Source: Flavobacteriales bacterium
GTDB lineage: Bacteria > Bacteroidota > Bacteroidia > Flavobacteriales > UBA7430
Assembly: GCA_029247585.1 (NCBI GenBank)
Contig: JAQWKY010000042.1
Coordinates: forward strand, 1 to 39,640
Direction: 5' to 3'
DNA: 39,640 bases
A model generated the notes under the pieces. That model saw only the letters and a list, made by a program, of their open reading frames with translations. It was not told where the DNA came from and made no database searches. Positions within the stretch are counted from its first letter, which is position 1, and each line of letters starts with the position of its first letter. The position numbers and the translations under genes are program-made. This document shows positions 27,081-34,945 of this stretch, in pieces.

Positions 27081-28403
27081 ATGGAAATACTCTACTTACT
27101 CATTGGATTGGCTGCCGGAATCAGTATTGGCGTTTTGTACAGCAAAAACAAAGCACCCAAAAACGGACTCCATACAGACCTGAACAACTATGTTTCAAAA
27201 GAACTTTACGCTACCGAGAAAGAGCGTTCTGAAAAAGTAGAAAAAGAAAACCGCGAAAAGGAAGAACTTATCGGGAATTTAAAAGCCGATGTTTCTTCAA
27301 GAAATACCCTCATAGACACGTTAAATACAAAACTCGATGAGGAAAGCAAACGTTTGATCGAGCAACAAAAGCAGTTGCAAACGCAATTCGAAAATATGGC
27401 GAATGAGATCTTAGAGAAGAAGTCAGAAAAGTTTGCCGAACAAAACCAAAAAAATATCGATCAAATTCTAAAACCACTGGGCGAAAAAATTAAGAGTTTC
27501 GAACAAAGTGTAGAAGATAAATACGTAAAGGATCAAAAAAATAAAGCCGGTCTTTCGGAACAAATTAAACTTCTTCAGGAAACAAATCAGAAAATAAGTC
27601 AGGATGCCAATAACCTGGCAAAGGCTCTTAAAGGTGACTCTAAGGTTCAAGGGGATTGGGGCGAATTACAGTTGGAAGTTTTACTTGAAAAATCCGGACT
27701 AAACAAGGGTATTCATTTCCGCACGCAAAACTCCCTAAAAGATGAGGAAGGTAATGACAAGCGCCCCGACTGCATCATCGATCTGCCCGATGACAAAAAC
27801 TTAATTATTGACTCCAAAGTGTCACTTACGGCCTACGAGCAGTATGTAAATGCTGAAGATGAACTCCAAAAACAAGTACTTTTAAAACAACACCTGGAGA
27901 GTATTAAAAAGCACATCAAAGATTTGGCAGGAAAAGACTACCCAAATCTTTACAGTATTAATGCGCCCGACTATGTTTTGATGTTCGTTCCTATTGAACC
28001 GGCCTTAACATTGGCGCTGCAAGAAGATGGAGAGATTTTTAATCTGGCACTAAATAAAAACATCATTTTAGTGAGTACCTCTACCTTAATGGCAACCATG
28101 CGAACCGTATCGTTTATCTGGCAACAGGAAAATCAAAAGAAAAATGTACTTGAAATTGCGCGTCAGTCAGGAGCATTGTACGAAAAATTTATTGGCTTTA
28201 CGAATGATCTGGAAGGTGTGGGTAAAGCAATTGACAGTGCACATAAAAAATATGAAGCCGCACAAAACAAACTAATAAGCGGAAGAGGAAACTTAGTAAC
28301 GAGCGTACAAAAGATTAAAAAACTGGGTGCTAAAACCAATAAAAGCATTTCTCAAGATCTACTCGACAAATCCGAGACAGAATACTTGCCTGAAGGCGAA
28401 TAA
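27081..28403 (+). CDS. rmuC: DNA recombination protein RmuC
   Basis: RmuC-family proteins carry a predicted endonuclease-like fold and in E. coli limit recombination between inverted repeats. The 440-aa product has an N-terminal membrane anchor (MEILYLLIGLAAGISIGVLY), a coiled coil to about residue 190, and the RmuC domain with VQGDWGELQLEVLLEKSGL and RPDCIIDLPDDKNLIIDSK. DSK is the conserved acidic/basic motif. A C-terminal helix follows. It is 21 nt downstream of ung, consistent with cotranscription of two DNA-maintenance genes. Confidence 0.93.
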   Translation: MEILYLLIGLAAGISIGVLYSKNKAPKNGLHTDLNNYVSKELYATEKERSEKVEKENREKEELIGNLKADVSSRNTLIDTLNTKLDEESKRLIEQQKQLQTQFENMANEILEKKSEKFAEQNQKNIDQILKPLGEKIKSFEQSVEDKYVKDQKNKAGLSEQIKLLQETNQKISQDANNLAKALKGDSKVQGDWGELQLEVLLEKSGLNKGIHFRTQNSLKDEEGNDKRPDCIIDLPDDKNLIIDSKVSLTAYEQYVNAEDELQKQVLLKQHLESIKKHIKDLAGKDYPNLYSINAPDYVLMFVPIEPALTLALQEDGEIFNLALNKNIILVSTSTLMATMRTVSFIWQQENQKKNVLEIARQSGALYEKFIGFTNDLEGVGKAIDSAHKKYEAAQNKLISGRGNLVTSVQKIKKLGAKTNKSISQDLLDKSETEYLPEGE

Positions 28404-28414
28404 TCGTACTTTTG
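28386..28414 (+). promoter_or_regulatory. Promoter of the TrmH-family gene, near-leaderless
   Basis: TTG (28386-28388), an 18-nt spacer, then TACTTTTG (28407-28414), followed by CCCCCT and the ATG at 28421. Both boxes and the spacing fit. The transcript would begin at or a few bases before the start codon. Confidence 0.65.
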
Positions 28415-28420
28415 CCCCCT

Positions 28421-29179
28421 ATGAAGAAAGATCGTTTACAAAAGAGTTTAGAGATTTTCGGTTTACAAGCCGTTATGGACGCTGTCCATGAGGGAAAAGA
28501 ATTCGATAAAATCTTTATGGAGAAAGGCTTGAATACAGGTTTAGCTATGGACTTACGTGCCCTTTTAAAAGAGCACAATATTATGTTTAAAGCCGTTCCC
28601 ATTGAAAAACTAAATCGCCTTACACACAAAGACCACCAGGGGGTTTTTGCTTTTGTGTCGCCTGTAAACTTTTACAGTCTGGGTGATGTATTAATGCAGA
28701 CTTATGAAGATGGTAAATCACCGATCTTCCTGATGCTCGACCGGGTTACTGATGTACGTAACTTTGGTGCTATTGCTCGTACAGCGGAATCTTGTGGGGT
28801 AAACGCAATTATCTTACCTAAGGTTGGTGGTGCTCAGTTAAACTCTGACGCCATGAAGACTTCTACTGGCGCTTTGATGCACATCCCTATTTGTAGAGAA
28901 CAGAATCTTCACCACAGCTTGAAATATTTAAAAAAGAGCGGACTTAAAGTAATCGCTTGTACCGAAAAATCGGATACGAATCTTTACGATGTTCCTTTTA
29001 TTGACCCTGTGGTTATTGTTATGGGCTCTGAAGAAGACGGTATTTCTGAGGACATTCTGGAATTAGCAGACGCCAAAACACGTATTCCTATGTATGGAAA
29101 AACAGAATCGCTTAATGTATCGGTAGCTACAGCCGTTATTCTTTACGAGGCGATTCGCCAAAGGCAACTCGAAGATTAA
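28421..29179 (+). CDS. rlmB: TrmH/SpoU-family RNA 2'-O-methyltransferase (RlmB-like)
   Basis: This SPOUT-class enzyme methylates a ribose in rRNA (G2251-type, RlmB) or tRNA. I choose ATG 28421 (252 aa) over the track's TTG at 28412 because that TTG is part of the promoter's -7 box. An N-terminal substrate-binding domain (LFGLQAV-type, here IFGLQAVMDAV) precedes the catalytic domain with motif 1 DRVTDVRNFGAIARTAES, motif 2 VMGSEEDGIS and motif 3 IPMYGKTESLNVSVATAV, which form the knotted SAM site. Its last 4 bases overlap the convergent nos gene. Confidence 0.88.
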   Translation: MKKDRLQKSLEIFGLQAVMDAVHEGKEFDKIFMEKGLNTGLAMDLRALLKEHNIMFKAVPIEKLNRLTHKDHQGVFAFVSPVNFYSLGDVLMQTYEDGKSPIFLMLDRVTDVRNFGAIARTAESCGVNAIILPKVGGAQLNSDAMKTSTGALMHIPICREQNLHHSLKYLKKSGLKVIACTEKSDTNLYDVPFIDPVVIVMGSEEDGISEDILELADAKTRIPMYGKTESLNVSVATAVILYEAIRQRQLED

Positions 29180-30252
29180 TCCCAGGGATCTTCCTGATAG
29201 AAGTAATTCGGACTGTTGATGATGTCTTGCATTTCAGTATGAAATACTTTCGTCGTTGATCCAGAGGTGGGAGGTACAATCCATGACCAATCTGCAGTAA
29301 CATCTCTACCTTCTTTAGCTTCTTGACGCATAAATTGCATAAATTGTTTAGAAGCCGAATGATGGTCAATGATCTTAACACCGGCCTTACGGAAAGAATA
29401 CAATACGGCCTGATTCAATTCGACTAGGGCACGGTCTTTCCATAGTGCATTCTTATCACGAATATCTAAGCCCATTTTTTCTGCTACGATCGGAAGTAAG
29501 TTGTAACGATCTTCATCTGCCAGGTTTCGAGCACCAATTTCGGTTCCCATGTACCAACCATTAAAAGGAGCAGCCATAAACTCTATCCCTCCCACTTCTA
29601 GGGTCATATTAGAAATAATAGGCGTAGCATACCATTTTAGATTCAAATCACTAATGGCTTTGATATTCGGGTGTTCAATAGATACAAGTGTTATCAAATC
29701 TTTTGGAATTTCTTTCCAAACGGGAGTCTCTCCTTCTTTCTGAATAACTATTGGCAAAAGGTCGAAAGCTCCCATTTTCGGCTCCCAACCGAGCTTAACA
29801 CACTCCTTTGTAAGCATAAGATGCTTGGGATCTCCAACAACAGATCCATCCTCCTGTTCATAGGCCGCAAAACCTAAAAGTTGTGGATTCACAATTCGAA
29901 TACCTTTATGGGCATTAAACACGCTGATAGTAGATCGAATATTCCCTCCGTTATAAGCAAAATCAATGTGTTCAAATAGGGCAGCAAACAGAGTATCCAT
30001 AGAACCTAAAGAACGTTGATCTAAAACCTCCATAGATCGCCAAAAAAGCCTTCCAATACATTTGTTCGAATTACGCCAGGCAACCTTTGTTCCATAATCC
30101 AATTCGAAATCTAAGAGTTCGTAAGTCCCCTGTTCTTCAATCGAATTTTGAACCTTACACCATCTTTCTTCAAACAAATCTTCTTTGCTCAATTCCCGAT
30201 AGCATAGTTCTAAGTATGCTTTTGCTTTTTCTCTGAGGGATCGTTCTGTCAT
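29176..30252 (-). CDS. nos: Bacterial nitric oxide synthase oxygenase
   Basis: NOS oxidises L-arginine to citrulline and nitric oxide. The 358-aa product is a stand-alone oxygenase domain with no reductase. Visible landmarks are the heme-thiolate motif WRNSNKCIGR (C65), the arginine-binding Glu238 in FNGWYMGTEIGARN, and the pterin/dimer region DHHSASKQFMQF and DWSWIVPPTSGSTTKVFH. LKWYATPIISNM has Ile where mammalian iNOS has Val, a change known from bacterial NOS that slows NO release. Electrons must come from a separate reductase not seen here. In other bacteria NO from NOS protects against oxidative stress and antibiotics. The gene starts 7 nt after a -7 box and ends overlapping rlmB tail to tail. 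Confidence 0.95.
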   Translation of the reverse strand: MTERSLREKAKAYLELCYRELSKEDLFEERWCKVQNSIEEQGTYELLDFELDYGTKVAWRNSNKCIGRLFWRSMEVLDQRSLGSMDTLFAALFEHIDFAYNGGNIRSTISVFNAHKGIRIVNPQLLGFAAYEQEDGSVVGDPKHLMLTKECVKLGWEPKMGAFDLLPIVIQKEGETPVWKEIPKDLITLVSIEHPNIKAISDLNLKWYATPIISNMTLEVGGIEFMAAPFNGWYMGTEIGARNLADEDRYNLLPIVAEKMGLDIRDKNALWKDRALVELNQAVLYSFRKAGVKIIDHHSASKQFMQFMRQEAKEGRDVTADWSWIVPPTSGSTTKVFHTEMQDIINSPNYFYQEDPWD

Positions 30253-30259
30253 GACGCCG

Positions 30260-30267
30260 CAAAAATA
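30260..30267 (-). promoter_or_regulatory. -7 element directly at the nos start
   Basis: Minus-strand TATTTTTG followed by CGGCGTC and the ATG, so the mRNA would be leaderless or nearly so. No TTG is seen at the -33 distance, where the tandem heptamer repeat lies instead. Confidence 0.5.
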
Positions 30268-30278
30268 GGGATTTTAAG

Positions 30279-30306
30279 AGTTAAAAGTTGAAAGTTGAAA
30301 GTTAAA
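30279..30306. repeat. Four tandem heptamers
   Basis: AGTTAAA, AGTTGAA, AGTTGAA, AGTTAAA in direct tandem array in the gap between nos and ubiD, just upstream of the nos -7 box. The symmetric unit order suggests slippage or duplication. Confidence 0.8.
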
Positions 30307-30310
30307 AATT

Positions 30311-30338
30311 AGAATTCAGGAGACAGAATTCAGGAGTC
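30311..30338. repeat. 14-bp tandem duplication
   Basis: AGAATTCAGGAGAC followed directly by AGAATTCAGGAGTC (one mismatch), then a partial third unit AGGAGT. Non-coding, in the nos-ubiD gap. Confidence 0.8.
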
Positions 30339-30420
30339 AGGAGTTAAAAAATGAATGGTCATCCTGTTCCAAAGCTTCGGTTGACAACTCAAAACTTCAC
30401 TCATCACTAGTTACTAATCA

Positions 30421-32256
30421 CTAAAACGCCAGATCGGGATGATCCCGAAAAATAGCATCTACCCTTTTTTCCACTTCTTCATCTAAAAGTAATGGTGGAG
30501 CATGGTGTGGTTTGATACGGGTATCGATCATCAAGCTTCCTTTACAGCCCCAATGTTTGTGTTGGGTAAAAGAATCGATTCCATAAATGTCATGTGACGG
30601 ATTGGCTCTGGTAAAAGTAGTCCACAAGAAGTTGTTGTAGGTTTCTGCGACAAAATCAGCATCATCACACATCAAAATTAGTGGTAGGAATTTAACCTTT
30701 TCACCTAAATACTCTTTTAAAGAATTCGCCCAATCAACCATTTCTGTCTGTGCCTTTTCATAGGATTCAAAAGCGGAACAGGAAATCGCCAAAATACCGG
30801 GAGCAACTAATTTAGCATTTGAAATTCCCTGAGGAAACGGGTTTGTAGTTTCAAAAATCTGAGCCAAAGTTCTACAAGATCCACCTGCAGCAGCAATCAC
30901 CACTTTGGAACCTGTGTTTAATCCCTCTCCGGAATAGTCAAGCGTATCAATACTGGTCTTGGTGTAAAAATGTAGATCTCTTTCCCAATTTACACGCTCT
31001 AAAATATGTTGAACAAAGGTTTGTTCGTCATCAATATTCAAGTTTTTATCATCCTCTTCAGCAGCAATGAATAAAAACTTGGCTAAAGACATTTGTCCGA
31101 AGCCCAAAATATGATTGGCTTGTGTTAAGATCTCTGCAGGTTGTCGCTCTTTTACATAAGGAGTGTAACGCTCAGAGCCAATAGCAAAAAGTAGGGGATG
31201 AACTCCCGCAGCATCTACGGCATGAACGGCTTTTACTCCGGGCAACTCCATTTTGACCGTATCGCCTGCCAATTCGTGGATCATAGCACCAAAACTGGTA
31301 TCCTCTTGTGGAGGTCTTCCTACGACCGTAAAAGGCCAAATGGCCTCTTTTTTATGATACACTTTATGGACTTTCATCACCGGGAAATCATGTTTCAAAC
31401 TGTAGTACCCCAGGTGATCTCCAAAAGGACCTTCAGGCTTTACATCGTGAGGCTGTACTTCTCCGGTAATGACAAAATCTGCATCAGCACACACGGTGTA
31501 CCCATCTTCTTTAAAGTAACGCATGCGCTTACCTCCCAACATTCCGGCAAAAGCGAATTCGGGCATACCTTCAGGCAAAGGCATCACCGCCGAAAAAGTT
31601 AAAGCGGGTGGGCCTCCAACAAAAATACTGACTTTTAAAGGCTGCCCTTTGGCATTGGCTTTCGATTGATGCACCCCTATTCCTCTGTGAATTTGGTAGT
31701 GTAATCCTATTTCTTCATTCTGCACATAATCATTCCCTCCCAACTGAATTCGGTACATACCCATATTAGACTTCGCCCAGCCCGGCTGGTCCACATCCTC
31801 GGTGTAAACAATTGGAAGTGTAATAAAAGGACCTCCATCTTTTTTCCAACAGGTAATTTGAGGTAATTTATCGATGGTGGTTTCCGTAAACCCTGAACTG
31901 CGCTTTGAAACTTTTTTAGGCAGCGCGTTGTAAAGATGCTTAGGGGTAGAAAGGTATTTCAAAGGGTTCTTTAAAGCCAATAAGGGGTCTTTCTTTAGCA
32001 AGGCAATGTTTTGTACCATCTCCATGGTATCACGAAATAAAAAACGGGAACGATCGATGTCACCAAAAAGGTTTGCTAAAGCTCTGAACTCGGTGCCTTT
32101 CACTTTTTCAAAAAGTAGAGCTGAAGTTCCTTTTTCATAAGCTCGTAGCTGAATAGATGCCATTTCCAAATAAGGATCTACTTCCTCTTTAATACGTACA
32201 AGTTGTCCGTTTTTCTCAAGATCACGAATACAAGCCTCTAAACTTTTGTAAGCCAT
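30421..32256 (-). CDS. UbiD-family decarboxylase (probably menaquinone-pathway type)
   Basis: UbiD enzymes are (de)carboxylases that need prenylated FMN made by UbiX. The 611-aa product starts MAYKSLEACIRDLEKNGQLVRI, a family opening, and has IQLGGNDYVQNEEIGLHYQIHRGIG (in part: GLHYQIHRGIGVHQ), a GGPPALTFSAVMPLPEG segment, the catalytic-region motif KPEGPFGDHLGYYS, and a long C-terminal domain ending in HHAPPLLLDEEVEKRVDAIF. It is about 100 residues longer than E. coli UbiD, as is usual for the Bacteroidota form often labelled menaquinone biosynthesis decarboxylase. The substrate is not certain from sequence. It has its own -7 element and is separated from nos by a repeat-rich gap. Confidence 0.85.
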   Translation of the reverse strand: MAYKSLEACIRDLEKNGQLVRIKEEVDPYLEMASIQLRAYEKGTSALLFEKVKGTEFRALANLFGDIDRSRFLFRDTMEMVQNIALLKKDPLLALKNPLKYLSTPKHLYNALPKKVSKRSSGFTETTIDKLPQITCWKKDGGPFITLPIVYTEDVDQPGWAKSNMGMYRIQLGGNDYVQNEEIGLHYQIHRGIGVHQSKANAKGQPLKVSIFVGGPPALTFSAVMPLPEGMPEFAFAGMLGGKRMRYFKEDGYTVCADADFVITGEVQPHDVKPEGPFGDHLGYYSLKHDFPVMKVHKVYHKKEAIWPFTVVGRPPQEDTSFGAMIHELAGDTVKMELPGVKAVHAVDAAGVHPLLFAIGSERYTPYVKERQPAEILTQANHILGFGQMSLAKFLFIAAEEDDKNLNIDDEQTFVQHILERVNWERDLHFYTKTSIDTLDYSGEGLNTGSKVVIAAAGGSCRTLAQIFETTNPFPQGISNAKLVAPGILAISCSAFESYEKAQTEMVDWANSLKEYLGEKVKFLPLILMCDDADFVAETYNNFLWTTFTRANPSHDIYGIDSFTQHKHWGCKGSLMIDTRIKPHHAPPLLLDEEVEKRVDAIFRDHPDLAF

Positions 32257-32272
32257 TGTTAAAGTATTTACT

Positions 32273-32280
32273 CAAAGATA
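32273..32280 (-). promoter_or_regulatory. -7 element before the UbiD-family gene
   Basis: Minus-strand TATCTTTG, 16 nt before the start codon. No clear -33 box is seen. Confidence 0.45.
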
Positions 32281-32376
32281 TTTATTCTGCTGATTTGATT
32301 AAAAAAAGTTTTGCTTTTTTAAGCGGTCTGTCAGCTTTCATATTTATGTCTAAAAAACAAACTCAGATGACAATTC

Positions 32377-32405
32377 CCAACAACCAACAACTTCCAACCA
32401 ATAAC
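32377..32405. repeat. CAAC-rich microrepeat
   Basis: CCAACAACCAACAACTTCC and following CAACC units in the gap between dnaJ and the UbiD-family gene. It is the complementary-sense relative of the AGTTGAA array at 30279. No coding role is seen. Confidence 0.6.
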
Positions 32406-32406
32406 T

Positions 32407-32430
32407 AAAAAATCCCCTACCGGGGATTTT
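32407..32430 (-). terminator. Rho-independent terminator of grpE-dnaJ
   Basis: AATCCCC-ggta-GGGGATT on the minus strand is a perfect 7-bp stem followed by UUUU, starting 3 nt past the dnaJ stop codon. It separates dnaJ from the UbiD-family gene. Confidence 0.88.
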
Positions 32431-32433
32431 TAT

Positions 32434-33576
32434 TTATTGAAACATTTCTTTGACTTTATCGAAGAAAGATTTGTTGTTTTTATCAGGATCAGGCTTAAAG
32501 TTGTCCTTGTCTTTGGAAGCTTCAAAGAATTTTCGCTGTTCTTTATCAAGCTCTTGTGGCGTCCACACATTTACGTGGATCAACAGATCTCCTGTTCCAT
32601 AACTCTCTACACTTGGAAGTCCTTTTCCACGCAGGCGTAAAATTTTTCCCGATTGGATCCCTGCATCCAGTTTGATCTTCACTTTTGAAGAGATGGTTTG
32701 AATTTCAGGATTCGCCCCTAAAACTGCATCAGAGTAACTGATGTACAAGTCGTAGTGTAGATTTTTCCCATCTCGTTTTAAAAACTCATGAGGAAGTTCC
32801 TCAATGAGTACAATGAGGTCTCCAGCAATTCCTCCTCGAGGTGCCACATTTCCTTTCCCGGAAACAGATAGTTGCATCCCATCTTCAACTCCGGCAGGAA
32901 TTTTAATACTTACTTCATCGGCTTTTTTAACAACACCCTGACCGCTACAAGTGCCACAAGCAGAAGTTGCCGTTTCACCTTGTCCGTTACAAGCGTTACA
33001 AGTCGTAGAGGTTTGCATTCTACCAAGAGGTGTATTCACAACCTGAACCATTTGTCCGGAGCCGTTACACTGCTGACAAGTACTTAGATTGCCATTTTCA
33101 GCCCCAGTAGCATTACAGTCGTCACAGCCAACGTTCTTTTGAATTTTTATTTTTTTCTCAACACCATTAGCTATTTCGTCTAAGGTAAGTTTTACACGAA
33201 CTCTGAGGTTTGAGCCTCTAGATCTTCGGCGCCCTCCACGAGAGCCTCCAAAACCTCCACCAAAAGCAGATCCGAAGATATCTCCAAACTGACTGAAGAT
33301 ATCGTCCATATTCATACCGCCACCACCAAATCCGCCGCCGAATCCGCCGCCTTCGAGTCCTGCATGACCGTACTGGTCATAACGGGCTCTTTTGTCTGGA
33401 TTATTGAGGACTTCATAGGCCTCAGCTGCTTCTTTAAATTTAGCCTCCGCTCCTTTGTCATCCGGATTCTTATCAGGATGAAACTTAATCGCTAGTTTGC
33501 GATATGCTTTTTTGAGTTCTTTGTCAGTAGCACCTTTAGCGACACCCAATACTTCGTAATAATCTCTTTTAGCCAT
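32434..33576 (-). CDS. dnaJ: Chaperone protein DnaJ
   Basis: DnaJ stimulates the DnaK ATPase and delivers unfolded substrates. The 380-aa product has the J domain with HPD at 33-35. A Gly/Phe-rich linker follows ([19 protein letters not shown] in part). The zinc-finger domain has four repeats ([32 protein letters not shown]), then the C-terminal substrate-binding domains. Length is normal. It lies 9 nt after grpE, so the two form an operon; dnaK is not in the window. Confidence 0.98.
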   Translation of the reverse strand: MAKRDYYEVLGVAKGATDKELKKAYRKLAIKFHPDKNPDDKGAEAKFKEAAEAYEVLNNPDKRARYDQYGHAGLEGGGFGGGFGGGGMNMDDIFSQFGDIFGSAFGGGFGGSRGGRRRSRGSNLRVRVKLTLDEIANGVEKKIKIQKNVGCDDCNATGAENGNLSTCQQCNGSGQMVQVVNTPLGRMQTSTTCNACNGQGETATSACGTCSGQGVVKKADEVSIKIPAGVEDGMQLSVSGKGNVAPRGGIAGDLIVLIEELPHEFLKRDGKNLHYDLYISYSDAVLGANPEIQTISSKVKIKLDAGIQSGKILRLRGKGLPSVESYGTGDLLIHVNVWTPQELDKEQRKFFEASKDKDNFKPDPDKNNKSFFDKVKEMFQ

Positions 33577-33585
33577 GGTTATTGG

Positions 33586-34146
33586 TTATTGCCCTACGAC
33601 AACTTTCGCGTAGCGGATTACTTTATCATTTAACAAATATCCTTTCTCCGTTTCATCAATCACTTTTCCTTTCAGCTCTTCGGATGGAGCTGGTATTTGA
33701 GTGATAGCTTCATGAAAATCGGTATCAAAATCAGAACCAACTGAGGACTCCATAACTTTTAATCCTTTTTGTTCAAGAATAGCTATTAGTTTAGAATGTA
33801 TCAAATCAATCCCTTTGGTCAAAGCCTCAGGATCTTGGTCATCATCTCGGTGTTTTGCCGCTCGGTCAAAATCATCCAACACAGGCAACATGGACTCAAA
33901 AAATTCCAAACCAGCATTTCTGAACAAATCTATTCGCTCTTTTGCCGTTCTTTTTTTAAAGTTTTCGAACTCAGCAAACATTCTCAATTGTTTGTTCTTT
34001 AACTCGGCTACTTCGTTCTCTAACTGCTCTTCTCGGCTAAGCTCAACAACAGGCTCTTTTTCGGTCACTTGATCCTCAGAAGCTTCAGGTGTTTCATTTA
34101 TTTCTTGAGCTTCTTCTTGTTCTTTTTTAAGCTTTTTCTCTGGCAT
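33586..34146 (-). CDS. grpE: Nucleotide exchange factor GrpE
   Basis: GrpE releases ADP from DnaK. The 186-aa product has an acidic N-terminal tail and long helix, then the family segment LRMFAEFENFKKRTAKERID and the C-terminal beta wing (KVIDETEKGYLLNDKVIRYAKVVVG). Length is typical. It is the first gene of the grpE-dnaJ pair, with a -7 element 71 nt upstream and a short direct repeat in the leader that may be a heat-shock operator. Confidence 0.97.
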   Translation of the reverse strand: MPEKKLKKEQEEAQEINETPEASEDQVTEKEPVVELSREEQLENEVAELKNKQLRMFAEFENFKKRTAKERIDLFRNAGLEFFESMLPVLDDFDRAAKHRDDDQDPEALTKGIDLIHSKLIAILEQKGLKVMESSVGSDFDTDFHEAITQIPAPSEELKGKVIDETEKGYLLNDKVIRYAKVVVGQ

Positions 34147-34217
34147 CTTTATCGTATTAGAATGTATAACATGCTAAGCAAATTGTTTGCCATTAGCCAT
34201 GTTGTGACATTTTGACG

Positions 34218-34225
34218 CAAAAATA
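34218..34225 (-). promoter_or_regulatory. -7 element of grpE-dnaJ
   Basis: Minus-strand TATTTTTG followed directly by CGTCAAAATGTCAC, which contains the direct repeat GTCA-n4-GTCA (34205-34216). No -33 box is clear. The location fits a regulated promoter; operator function is inferred. Confidence 0.45.
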
Positions 34226-34347
34226 ACGAAATTCAGGTAGAATTGACGGGTTTTTGTCGCTTGAAATAGGAAAACTGAAAGGATGTCTTTTTAACAACGA
34301 TTTGCCCCATTTGAGCTACAGACGACAACTCAAACATTGGACTTAAA

Positions 34348-34926
34348 CTACTGAGTCAATCTTTTCAGGGTCGCATAGAGCGCAGGGCCTTTCAGGTCTT
34401 TAGCAATTATGAATCCTTTTTCGTCGATTAAAAAATTACTGGGAAGACTATTGACGTTATATTTCTTACTGATTTCAGAATCCCAACCGTTCAATTCGCT
34501 TCCATGGGCTTTCCAAACCAAGCCGTCCTCTTCAATCGCTGACAACCAATCTTGTTTGGCATTTTCTTGCCTTGAATTCCCCTGACGATCCTTTAAACCG
34601 TCCAGAGAAATACTGATAACCTCAAAACCTTCTGCAGTAGCGAATGTTGCCTGATGAAATTTATTGTAAGTAGATACAATATTAGGATTATCCTTGCGAC
34701 AAGGACCGCACCATGAAGCCCAAAAGTCAAGCAGTATGACCTTCCCTCTAAAATCAGACAACTGAAAACGATTTCCGTCAGGGGAGGAAATAGAAAAATC
34801 AGGTGCCAAATCACCTATGTTTAGTTGCACGTTTTTTCTTGCATCCTGAAAATGCTCATTAGAAACAAAGCCAAAACACAAACAAATGGAAACAACAAAA
34901 AGCAGTATAGAAGTACGTTTCATCAA
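34348..34926 (-). CDS. Exported TlpA-like thioredoxin-fold protein
   Basis: The 192-aa product has an N-terminal export signal (KRTSILLFVVSICLCFGF) and an AhpC/TSA-thioredoxin domain with LLDFWASWCGPCR (C73, C76) and cis-Pro loop NSLPSNFLID. It should act in the periplasm as a thiol-disulfide protein, for example in cytochrome maturation or reduction of misoxidised proteins. It resembles the C-terminal domain of the lipoprotein at 21907-23022, including a shared KQDW...A..ED.L.WK segment. It starts 19 nt after the murA stop, so it is probably the last gene of that operon. Confidence 0.9.
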   Translation of the reverse strand: MMKRTSILLFVVSICLCFGFVSNEHFQDARKNVQLNIGDLAPDFSISSPDGNRFQLSDFRGKVILLDFWASWCGPCRKDNPNIVSTYNKFHQATFATAEGFEVISISLDGLKDRQGNSRQENAKQDWLSAIEEDGLVWKAHGSELNGWDSEISKKYNVNSLPSNFLIDEKGFIIAKDLKGPALYATLKRLTQ

Positions 34927-34945
34927 ACTATTTTGAACCTCTTTT

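Noticed and set aside
28412-28420. TTG start of the TrmH-family gene proposed by the ORF track
   Set aside because: The TTG is the end of the TACTTTTG promoter box; the ATG at 28421 gives a normal N-terminus.
30279-30338. CRISPR-like repeat cluster
   Set aside because: Units are 7 and 14 bp in direct tandem without spacers, and no cas genes are present.
31198-31602. 134-aa plus-strand ORF inside the UbiD-family gene
   Set aside because: Antisense to a strongly conserved coding region, with no recognisable motif or start signal.
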